Positions 1-4,595 of a DNA stretch of 5,432 nucleotides are shown one piece after another. The DNA comes from Candidatus Methanophagales archaeon. Lineage in GTDB: Archaea > Halobacteriota > Syntropharchaeia > Alkanophagales > Methanospirareceae. The position numbers and the translations under genes were made by a program. The stretch's first letter is position 1. The number at the start of each line of letters is the position of its first letter. Under the pieces are notes generated by a model. That model was not told the origin of the DNA and searched no databases. It saw only the letters and a program-made list of their open reading frames with translations. The stretch is taken from the NCBI GenBank assembly GCA_030621535.1, contig JAUXHM010000081.1, positions 1-5,432 of the forward strand, written 5' to 3'.

Positions 1-498
1 GAATTTTTTAAGCACCGCAGCAGCTTCGTCTTTTTCCATACCCAGAAACCGTATTAAAACATCGTATTTATCGTGCAATCGCACAGGAACACGGTTTCCA
101 AGTCGCTTGTAGGCTTCTATCCGTGAATCCCGCTCATCGGCTTCAAAATGCCGGGCTATATGCTCCTCCAAACCCGCTGATTCTTCGTAAGTCACGCAAA
201 TGAGCGGAACCCCCGTCTGCTCATACACCTGCTTTATATCTATAATGTTAAACCAGCTGATGACGCATCCATTTAACATCATTATATTTATGTCTGCACG
301 TTGCAGCGATTCAAAAACGTGCAATATGCCCTTTGTGGCGTCCATTCCGCCAACGGTGACTTCTCCGAAGGAGAAACCGTCTATAACGAGATCCGAACGC
401 ATAACCACGCCTGCAAGCACGGATTTTTTATCGCCCTGCTTGAAGCTTTCGGCAATACCAAGCACCCGTATTCCCCTTTTATTTACGTGTAATGCCAT
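1..498 (-). CDS. DUF99 (UPF0215) family protein, C-terminus cut by window edge
   Basis: This is an archaeal DUF99-type protein of unknown biochemical role, presumably cytosolic. The 166 visible codons run open to base 1, so about 20-30 residues at the C-terminus are probably missing, as the family is usually near 190 residues. Family hallmarks are the N-terminal KRGIRVLGIAES stretch (residues 7-18), a 'VLAGVVMRSD' strand (27-36), the 'VTVGGMDATKGI' segment (47-58), and the 'NIMMLNGCVISWFNIIDI' core (71-88) followed by 'YEQTGVPLICVT' (92-103). The residues after RVLGI are AES where I remember acidic residues in relatives, so a conserved acidic position may be changed. The ATG at 498 is chosen because the family motif begins within a few residues of it; AGGAA about 10 bases upstream is a weak ribosome binding site. 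A GxxxExxY remnant lies just upstream. The family call is confident; the function is unknown. Confidence 0.85.
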   Translation of the reverse strand, partial: MALHVNKRGIRVLGIAESFKQGDKKSVLAGVVMRSDLVIDGFSFGEVTVGGMDATKGILHVFESLQRADINIMMLNGCVISWFNIIDIKQVYEQTGVPLICVTYEESAGLEEHIARHFEADERDSRIEAYKRLGNRVPVRLHDKYDVLIRFLGMEKDEAAAVLKKF

Positions 499-518
499 AT
501 GTTCAAAGTTCCTATTTA

Positions 519-546
519 GGACGCAGATTTACGCGGATTTACGCAG
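519..546. repeat. 10-base-period direct repeat flanking the GxxxExxY remnant (3' side)
   Basis: The unit acgcRgattt occurs at 521-530 and 531-540 and starts again at 541-546. The first ten bases, ggacgcagat (519-528), recur as a perfect inverted copy at 626-635 (atctgcgtcc), just outside the remnant reading frame. Such tandem 'ACGCAGATTT' strings are commonly found bordering GxxxExxY genes. Confidence 0.6.
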
Positions 547-550
547 AAAA

Positions 551-637
551 CTATTTCCTCAAATTATCAAATGCCTCACGTTTAACTTCCGGTTTAGTGC
601 CAAAATTAAGTTTAAAATCCTGATTATCTGCGTCCGA
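551..637 (-). pseudogene. Remnant of a GxxxExxY-type protein gene (C-terminal end only)
   Basis: A 28-codon open stretch ends with TAG at 553-551 and reads ...NFGTKPEVKREAFDNLRK. This matches the characteristic C-terminus of GxxxExxY proteins (PD-(D/E)XK_3 type), which ends in a 'L-NFG-KPEFKR-x-FDN-RK'-like motif. The frame is closed by a stop just upstream of 637 and has no start codon. The N-terminal catalytic part, including the GxxxExxY motif itself, is absent. This is therefore a dead fragment lying between two minus-strand genes. Its flanks carry 10-base-period repeats (519-546 and 661-688) like those often seen around intact copies of this family. The match rests on a short motif recalled from the family and has not been searched. 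Confidence 0.6.
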
Positions 638-660
638 TTATCAAAAATTATTCTTTCTGG

Positions 661-688
661 TCTTGTGCCAATCTTGTGGAATCTGTGG
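661..688. repeat. Degenerate 10-base-period repeat flanking the GxxxExxY remnant (5' side)
   Basis: Read on the minus strand, this is three degenerate units: CCACAGATT, CCACAAGATT, GGCACAAGA. It lies upstream of the GxxxExxY remnant, as the 519-546 string lies downstream of it. It begins 11 bases below the stop codon of the neighbouring minus-strand gene. It is probably the other border of the lost gene unit. Confidence 0.45.
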
Positions 689-699
689 TTTTTACCCCG

Positions 700-1191
700 C
701 TACTGGTACGATTTGCTCTCCCTCTCCTTTTGCTCTCTGTACTTCCTTCTTAACACGGGGTCGCCGCTCAGTCGCTCTATCTCCATGTCCAATTTATCGT
801 CCAGCTTCGCCTGCTTTTCTGAGATATATTCCTTACATAGCGTATGCGTGGAGTCGGAAGAATATTGCTGGACACCCGCCAGAACAATCGCTAAATTCGA
901 GTTTTTCTGTGGCGAAATCAACCCAAACGGGACGGGCGCGCCCATACCCATAAGTTCTTTCAGCTCATTGTCTATTTTTCCTACTTCCAAACCAAATCCT
1001 ATTGCCTCATTCTTCCCCGTCTGTTCCGTTTTTAGCTGCCATACGCGTTCCGGGTCGGAAATGAACATATCATACCTGCCTTTTGGATTCATCCCGGCAA
1101 GTACTTTCCAATCACTCTTATCGCTATCCTTGCCTTTGTCCCATCTCTTTTTCAATATCCTCGTTATTTCTGCTGATGATTTTATCCCCAT
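700..1191 (-). CDS. Unrecognised soluble protein, 163 residues
   Basis: I do not recognise this family. The protein has no signal peptide or membrane segment. It begins with a basic helix-like stretch (SSAEITRILKKRW), followed by a compact mixed region with 'DWKVLAGMNPKGRYDMFISD' and 'VWQLKTEQTG' that looks like beta strands and turns. A central glycine- and proline-rich piece follows (MGMGAPVPFGLISPQK). The last 50 or so residues are a highly charged, probably helical tail (EKQAKLDDKLDMEIERL... REQKERESKSY). Two GTG codons at 1206 and 1203 are also in frame, but the ATG at 1191 is preferred: GTGGTG about 8 bases upstream resembles an archaeal ribosome binding site, and the adjacent TATA-like element would place the transcript start near 1205. 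It is divergent from the flippase-like gene. Codon-like structure and composition support a real gene. Confidence 0.65.
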   Translation of the reverse strand: MGIKSSAEITRILKKRWDKGKDSDKSDWKVLAGMNPKGRYDMFISDPERVWQLKTEQTGKNEAIGFGLEVGKIDNELKELMGMGAPVPFGLISPQKNSNLAIVLAGVQQYSSDSTHTLCKEYISEKQAKLDDKLDMEIERLSGDPVLRRKYREQKERESKSYQ

Positions 1192-1226
1192 GTTGCACGG
1201 CACCACTCAAATGTATATTTGATTCC

Positions 1227-1236
1227 ATTTATACAA
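1227..1236. promoter_or_regulatory. Probable shared TATA element of a divergent gene pair
   Basis: The 72 bases between the ATGs at 1191 (minus) and 1264 (plus) are very AT-rich. TTTATACA at 1228-1235 reads TGTATAAA on the other strand, so it can serve as an archaeal TATA box both ways. At the usual distance of about 26 bases, transcripts would begin near 1257 (plus, about 7 bases before the ATG) and near 1205 (minus, about 14 bases before the ATG). A second TATA-like run (ctatataaaaata, 1248-1260) is too close to the plus-strand start to drive it, but could give a longer minus-strand leader. The assignment rests on spacing only. Confidence 0.4.
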
Positions 1237-1263
1237 TAAGCTTACTGCTATATAAAAATAACT

Positions 1264-2286
1264 ATGGAAAAAGATAGAAAGGTCCGCTATATAAAAAAAT
1301 CCATCGCATTAGGTATCCTTATCAGCTTGAGCTCATTTGTTGTTATCCTATACCTCACGGTAACGGAAGAAACGGTAAAAGCACTTGTCACCATTCATCC
1401 CGGCTATCTCATTGCCGCAATTATCGTACATATCTCCGCTTGGGTCGTGTGGAGTGTAAAATTAAAGGTGCTGACGAGTGCGACAGGAAACCGTCTGCGG
1501 CTTGTGGATGCATTGAAGATGGTTGTAACAAGCGTATTTGCTGCTGCCATTACGCCTTCTCATGTGGGTGGCGAGCCGGTGCGTATATATATGCTGACGA
1601 AATCGGTACGTGTAAGTGATGCAACGGCGATAATCTTCTGTGAACGATTCCTTGACCTTATATTTTTAATCTTGATGGCTCCACTGGGTCTTTTTATCTT
1701 TAAAGACTATATATTCCATAGTATTAATTCAGGATTTTTTGCTTTTTTATGTCTTGCGGTTCTCCTCGTTGTTATCGTCCTGACACTGGTTGTATCATTG
1801 TTCCGTCATCCAGAATGGTACCTCACAGGTCTGTATAAGCTTTTAAGGCACATAAAAGGACAGGATAAAGCAAAAAAGCTCATTGACATGGTGCGTGAAA
1901 ATCTGTATGCATTCATTACAAGCATGAAGATGTTTATTACGCAGGGCAGGCGAGAGCTTATTGGGGCGTTGATATGCACGGTCATATACTGGGCGATGGA
2001 GTTCTTCATTGTATCGTTGATTTTGATGGGGCTTGACTCACCGCCCTTCATTGTTCATGCGTTTGCTGCACAGGCAATACTTACGTTGTTTGTTCTTATA
2101 CCCCTATCACCGGGTGGCAGCGGAGTGGCGGAATTTGGATTTTCCGCTTTGTTCGCTCTATTCGTGAAATCCTCTATCCTCGGTATAGTGGTGATTCTAT
2201 GGCGGCTCATCACGTATTACCAGAATCTCATTGTTGGTGGTGTTGTAGGATTAAGCATTTTGAAAGCTATGAATGAGAAGCGTTAG
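1264..2286 (+). CDS. Flippase-like integral membrane protein (YbhN/AglD/UPF0104 family)
   Basis: A 340-residue polytopic membrane protein of the lysylphosphatidylglycerol-synthase-TM / flippase-like family (TIGR00374 type). In archaea, members such as AglD and its relatives have been tied to lipid-linked sugar or cell-surface glycoconjugate steps, but the exact substrate here cannot be read from sequence. Hydrophobic segments lie near residues 12-32, 47-68, 120-147, 158-180, 231-256, 262-280, 290-313 and 315-334. Family motifs are 'ITPSHVGGEPVRIYML' (96-111), 'ERFLD' (127-131), 'IPLSPGGSGVAEFG' (279-292) and 'LWRLITYY' (312-319). A basic loop around 181-209 lies between the halves. The ATG at 1264 is the only early start; with the TATA element at 1228-1235 the leader would be very short, consistent with no clear ribosome binding site. 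Length is normal and the gene appears intact. Confidence 0.88.
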   Translation: MEKDRKVRYIKKSIALGILISLSSFVVILYLTVTEETVKALVTIHPGYLIAAIIVHISAWVVWSVKLKVLTSATGNRLRLVDALKMVVTSVFAAAITPSHVGGEPVRIYMLTKSVRVSDATAIIFCERFLDLIFLILMAPLGLFIFKDYIFHSINSGFFAFLCLAVLLVVIVLTLVVSLFRHPEWYLTGLYKLLRHIKGQDKAKKLIDMVRENLYAFITSMKMFITQGRRELIGALICTVIYWAMEFFIVSLILMGLDSPPFIVHAFAAQAILTLFVLIPLSPGGSGVAEFGFSALFALFVKSSILGIVVILWRLITYYQNLIVGGVVGLSILKAMNEKR

Positions 2287-2297
2287 AGGGATCATCG

Positions 2298-2304
2298 TTT
2301 TTTT
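2298..2304 (+). terminator. Poly-T terminator after the flippase-like gene
   Basis: A run of seven T residues starts 11 bases after the TAG stop at 2284-2286, without a strong hairpin. Oligo-T stretches of this kind are the usual archaeal transcription stop. It also lies in the gap of a convergent arrangement, just before the 3' end of the minus-strand tRNA. Confidence 0.55.
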
Positions 2305-2309
2305 ATTCA

Positions 2310-2395
2310 CGCCAGGGTCAGGATTCGAACCTGAGCGTCCCTTACGGGACAGTGACTCTCGAGGCCACCGCATTTGTCCACTCTGCCACCCTGGC
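2310..2395 (-). tRNA. tRNA-Ser(CGA)
   Basis: An 86-base serine tRNA reading codon TCG. On the minus strand the acceptor 5' strand GCCAGGG pairs with CCCTGGC at the 3' end. The anticodon loop CTCGAGA (2363-2357) carries anticodon CGA (2361-2359) on a five-pair stem GTGGC/GTCAC with one G-T pair. The long variable arm typical of class II tRNAs is a perfect GTCCC-GTAA-GGGAC hairpin. The T arm is TCAGG-TTCGAAT-CCTGA. The discriminator base is G, as expected for serine tRNAs in archaea. No CCA is encoded and there is no intron. It lies 22 bases downstream of the stop of the membrane protein gene on the same strand, with no clear TATA element of its own at the expected place, so it may be released from a shared transcript. 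Confidence 0.97.
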
Positions 2396-2417
2396 TTTAA
2401 TTAATCTCCCGTTGAAC

Positions 2418-3005
2418 TCAAAAAAAGGGTTTTACAAGGAGCGTAACAAGCCAACTGAAATATACTATAAGGGTAGACCGAATAAAAGTGCCAAGAACCA
2501 CTGCAAGCAAGGTCATCAAAGGCGTCATTCCTATCAGCCTACCTATTATTGAGCCTACCGCCGACCCGGTCCATTGAAATGGGAATATGACCAAAATAAC
2601 AACCCCTATGAACCCGAATCTCTCCGCCCATTTGTATTTTCGTATCGCCTTTTCCCCGCCTTCCTCCGCTCTTTCTACAAGTTTTCCTAAACCGGGTATC
2701 TTCTTTGCATAATCGAAGTTCCAGACCAAAAACAATGCGAGAACGCCATCAGTAAAAATGAGGAAGGATATGAGCGCTATACCGGGAATATCAAGTGTTA
2801 AACCAGCAACAACAGCAGCTAACGGACCCCCAATAGGTACAAAAGAATAAATGCTGAACACGGTTGCATATTTTGTGTATGTCTCAGGACCGGCGAGCCA
2901 GAATAACAGCACCGCTACGCCAGCGATACAAAAAGGAATAATGAATTTTGCTAAGGCTATTAGCCTCACATCCTTTATTATTTCAATCTGTTTCTTCAAT
3001 TCCAT
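2418..3005 (-). CDS. Small multi-drug export family membrane protein (COG2426 type)
   Basis: A 195-residue integral membrane protein resembling the 'putative small multi-drug export protein' family (PF06695/COG2426). The family name is historical, and transport of drugs is not established for most members. Hydrophobic segments are near residues 16-38, 48-70, 72-96, 129-155 and 163-190. A charged amphipathic stretch at 100-128 (KKIPGLGKLVERAEEGGEKAIRKY) separates the halves. The family-like conserved part is 'FPFQWTGSAVGSIIGRLIGM' (141-160), corresponding to the 'P-x-x-G-T/S-G-A-x-x-G-x-x-I/L-x-x-L-x-G' region, and 'PIGGPLAAV' (57-65) in the first half. The start at 3005 has AGGAAAAG just upstream, and a TATA-like element at 3054-3066 fits it. 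It is divergent from the metallo-hydrolase gene and followed by tRNA-Ser. The gene appears complete. Confidence 0.8.
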   Translation of the reverse strand: MELKKQIEIIKDVRLIALAKFIIPFCIAGVAVLLFWLAGPETYTKYATVFSIYSFVPIGGPLAAVVAGLTLDIPGIALISFLIFTDGVLALFLVWNFDYAKKIPGLGKLVERAEEGGEKAIRKYKWAERFGFIGVVILVIFPFQWTGSAVGSIIGRLIGMTPLMTLLAVVLGTFIRSTLIVYFSWLVTLLVKPFF

Positions 3006-3053
3006 TTCTTTTCCTTTCTTTTCCTTTAAGACAATTAAACTAAGAAATCATTA

Positions 3054-3066
3054 GATATAAATAAAT
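3054..3066 (-). promoter_or_regulatory. TATA-type promoter of the small membrane protein gene
   Basis: On the minus strand this reads ATTTATTTATATC, a good archaeal TATA box. It would start transcription near 3032 and give a leader of about 27 bases that includes the purine-rich AAAGGAAAAGAAAGGAAAAG ribosome-binding region before the ATG at 3005. On the plus strand the same element is too close to the ATG at 3081; aattaaac around 3034-3041 is a possible but weak box for that gene. Confidence 0.45.
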
Positions 3067-3080
3067 TAGGGGAAAGGAAA

Positions 3081-3737
3081 ATGAAACTGAGAATAGTCTA
3101 TGATAACGAGGCGAAAGAGGGATTGGAGAGCGATTGGGGGTTTTCATGTCTGCTCGAAGCAGAGAAGAAAATACTGTTTGACACGGGTGCGTCGGCTGAA
3201 ATTTTATCGCGTAATATGCAGCGGTTGGGTCTAAAAAAAGAAGATATTGAAATTATCGCACTATCGCACGAGCACTGGGACCATATTGGCGGTCTTGATG
3301 CCGTGTTACATCAAAATGTCGCGGTGTATGTACCCCATTCATTCACGAGGGGAACAAAGAAAAGCATTGAGGAAAAGGCTGCTGAAGTCGTTGAGGTGTC
3401 GGGACCTGCGGACATTGTTCCCGGAGTTCATACAACGGGAGAGCTCAGGGCAGGAGCAGGGATAAAGGAGCAGTCGCTGGTCTTGGATACAAAAGAAGGC
3501 GTAGTTGTTTTGACCGGTTGTGCGCATCCGGGATTGGAAAACATTTTAGAGGCGGCAAAGAGGTACGGAGAACTCTACGGTGTGATAGGCGGTTTTCATG
3601 GGTTCGATAACCTGAAGTCATTAGAGACGCTGAAAATGATAATACCCTGCCACTGCACGGTTCGTAAGGAAGAGATAAGAAGGATGTATCCGGAAAAAGC
3701 CGTTTGGTGCGGTGCTGGTGTGGTAATAGAGATTTAA
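3081..3737 (+). CDS. Metallo-beta-lactamase-fold hydrolase (COG1237 type)
   Basis: A 218-residue metal-dependent hydrolase of the metallo-beta-lactamase superfamily, probably cytosolic. Metal ligands are visible: H63, H65, D67 and H68 in 'SHEHWDHIGG', H149 in 'LTGCAHPG', and H173 in 'IGGFHGF', with 'IPCHCT' (188-193) near the C-terminus. 'ILFDTGAS' (31-38) is the usual first-domain strand and loop with its aspartate, and 'EQSLVLDTKEGVVVLTGCAHPG' is split by the typical turn. The combination of GCAHPG, GGFH and PCHCT places it in the COG1237 group, which includes proteins annotated as 7,8-dihydropterin-6-methyl-4-(beta-D-ribofuranosyl)aminobenzene-5'-phosphate synthase-like; that substrate should not be assumed here. 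The protein is somewhat shorter than many members, but all catalytic positions are present. The ATG at 3081 follows a purine-rich GGGGAAAGGAAA. It is divergent from the small membrane protein gene. Confidence 0.87.
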   Translation: MKLRIVYDNEAKEGLESDWGFSCLLEAEKKILFDTGASAEILSRNMQRLGLKKEDIEIIALSHEHWDHIGGLDAVLHQNVAVYVPHSFTRGTKKSIEEKAAEVVEVSGPADIVPGVHTTGELRAGAGIKEQSLVLDTKEGVVVLTGCAHPGLENILEAAKRYGELYGVIGGFHGFDNLKSLETLKMIIPCHCTVRKEEIRRMYPEKAVWCGAGVVIEI

Positions 3738-3831
3738 ACCCTTTTCTTTAAAAGTTTTAAGAAACGTTTTATCAACAAACTTCTTCTAAAAGTTTGACCA
3801 AAAATGCTTTGCGGCTTCGCAGAAAAGAAAA
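3738..3831. other. AT-rich spacer with small hairpins, possible terminator of the hydrolase gene
   Basis: Directly after the stop of the hydrolase gene is a pyrimidine-rich run (cccttttcttt, 3739-3749) that could end transcription. Further on are CAAACTT-cttctaa-AAGTTTG (3776-3796, a 7-base-pair stem) and TGCG-GCTT-CGCA (3810-3821). I see no coding potential. The string resembles AT-rich dispersed spacer sequences I associate with methanosarcinal and ANME genomes, which is a recollection and not a search result. Confidence 0.4.
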
Positions 3832-3835
3832 GCGT

Positions 3836-3846
3836 TTTAAATATAA
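3836..3846 (+). promoter_or_regulatory. TATA-type promoter upstream of the nuclease-like gene
   Basis: TTTAAATATAA at 3836-3846 is a good archaeal TATA box. The transcript would begin near 3867, about 11 bases before the ATG at 3878 and 77 bases before the ATG at 3944. The ggtga at 3866-3870 would lie at the very start of the RNA. Confidence 0.5.
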
Positions 3847-3877
3847 GTATTCCTTATGATTAATCGGTGAATATAAA

Positions 3878-3968
3878 ATGTCTGAAGAAGAGAAGGTTAA
3901 CCGCAAAATTAGATGAAATTGTGGCTAAACTGAGGACAATAAGATGGAAACCACCGAAAAGATTGTAG
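3878..3968 (+). pseudogene. Probable frameshifted small gene (or short leader reading frame) before the nuclease-like gene
   Basis: The ATG at 3878 has a strong archaeal ribosome binding site (GGTGA at 3866-3870, 7-base spacing) and a TATA box at a suitable distance, so translation should begin here. In frame it gives only MSEEEKVNRKIR before a TGA at 3914-3916. If one base around 3896-3901 is removed, the reading becomes MSEEEKV followed by TAKLDEIVAKLRTIRWKPP and ends at TAG 3966-3968. That gives a 30-residue peptide with a heptad-like KLDEIVAKLR helix, as seen at the start of some small archaeal helical proteins. It would overlap the nuclease-like start by about 25 bases in another frame. 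Alternatives are a 12-residue leader peptide, a programmed shift or a sequencing error. The intact parent family is not identified. Confidence 0.4.
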
Positions 3969-4465
3969 AGTCATACTGTCGCTATGTTAAAGGTTGGTTT
4001 ACTATCTCAAATATTAAATGTTCAGGGCAGTATGAAATTGACCTTCTCGCTGTTGACCCATCATCTAACACCGACGTTAAACGTTATCATGTTGAGTGCG
4101 GTGTTTCTATCTCAGGTGCCTATTCGAAACTAACAGGAAAAGAGTTTTCACAAGAGAGGCTCAAGAAACGTGTTGAACAGGCTGGTCAGCGGAGAACTAT
4201 AGGATATTTTATTCAGCGAAAATTCGGTCCAAAGGAGGTGCTTTCCGAATTAGAAAAATACTGTTTCAAGAAGAGTAATTATACAAAAGTAATCGTGACT
4301 TGGGGTTGGACAGCAGAAGCGAAGGAAGAGGCAGACCGGGAAGGTATTATCCTCTGGGATTTTCGTGATATCTTAAAGGGGATCGCTGAAAGCTGTCGTG
4401 GTAAGAAGACATATTTCACGGATGACACCCTTCGGACCATTCAGCTTTTCCAAAAAGCAGGTTAA
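3944..4465 (+). CDS. PD-(D/E)XK nuclease-like protein, probably altered active site
   Basis: A 173-residue soluble protein that looks like a restriction-endonuclease-fold domain. After an N-terminal helix (METTEKIVESYCRYVKGW), strand 'SGQYEIDLLAVDP' (27-39) supplies D33 in the usual position of the motif aspartate. The next strand, 'RYHVECGVSI' (47-56), supplies E51, where the family motif would read E-x-K; here it is E51-C52-G53, so the expected lysine is missing. K62 or K66 in the following 'SKLTGKEF' might substitute. The remainder holds a charged helix (QERLKKRVEQAGQRR), a strand 'YTKVIVTWGWT' (113-123) and 'GIILWDFRDILKGI' (134-147), a common end strand and helix of this fold. The start is supported by GAGG at 3932-3935 with 8-base spacing. 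An attC-like hairpin follows the stop by about 22 bases. The fold call is inferred from pattern; substrate and activity are unknown. Confidence 0.6.
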   Translation: METTEKIVESYCRYVKGWFTISNIKCSGQYEIDLLAVDPSSNTDVKRYHVECGVSISGAYSKLTGKEFSQERLKKRVEQAGQRRTIGYFIQRKFGPKEVLSELEKYCFKKSNYTKVIVTWGWTAEAKEEADREGIILWDFRDILKGIAESCRGKKTYFTDDTLRTIQLFQKAG

Positions 4466-4494
4466 CGATGAGCATGACCACAACCTCATCTAAC
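4461..4494 (+). other. Inverted repeat at the end of the nuclease-like gene
   Basis: GTTA (4461-4464) and GATGAG (4467-4472) can pair with CTCATC (4485-4490) and TAAC (4491-4494). This gives ten pairs with a two-base bulge and a 12-base loop. The stem includes the stop codon and the left end of the attC-like element, so the two folds exclude one another. It may be a termination or mRNA-stabilising hairpin, or chance. Confidence 0.35.
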
Positions 4495-4563
4495 AGCATG
4501 TTTGCGGTTCGCCCCGCTCACCCAAATGCCTTCGGCACTTCGCAAACACGCAAAACGTTATAA
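4488..4563. other. attC-like imperfect hairpin (integron recombination site candidate)
   Basis: The element begins with ATCTAAC (4488-4494), which fits the attC R'' consensus RYYYAAC, and ends with GTTATAA (4557-4563), an imperfect R' (GTTRRRY expected). TCTAAC and GTTATA pair with one mismatch. Inside them, GCATGTTTGCG (4496-4506) pairs with CGCAAACACGC (4541-4551) with one mismatch, forming the L''/L' arm. The two arms are separated from the R boxes by unequal spacers (A on the left, AAAAC on the right), the asymmetry seen in attC sites. The 34-base terminal part contains two small hairpins, GCGG-ttcg-CC(C)CGC and TGCC-ttc-GGCA. Total length of about 76 bases is within the attC range. Its place, shortly after the stop of a lone accessory-type gene, is what a gene cassette shows. 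A simple terminator-type stem-loop cannot be ruled out. Confidence 0.5.
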
Positions 4564-4595
4564 CACAGAACCAACACCGCTTTAAAGCACAGTTA

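Noticed and set aside
519..546. CRISPR-like periodic repeat
   Set aside because: The units are only 10 bases, directly adjacent and without spacers, so they cannot be a CRISPR array.
200..1222. A 340-codon open frame on the plus strand
   Set aside because: It runs antisense through two well-supported minus-strand genes and the repeat-flanked remnant. It starts at a weak codon without a ribosome binding site, and its Ser/Pro/Phe-rich translation is typical of antisense reading.
1806..2051. Minus-strand frame inside the flippase-like gene
   Set aside because: It is antisense to conserved membrane segments of the flippase-like protein and has no promoter or family features.
2310..2395. tRNA gene as an integration (att) site
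   Set aside because: I see no second copy of the tRNA 3' end elsewhere in the window and no integrase, and the flanking genes look like ordinary chromosome.
3247..3465. Alternative plus-strand frame inside the metallo-hydrolase gene
   Set aside because: It overlaps the conserved metal-binding coding frame, with no ribosome binding site and no recognisable protein character.
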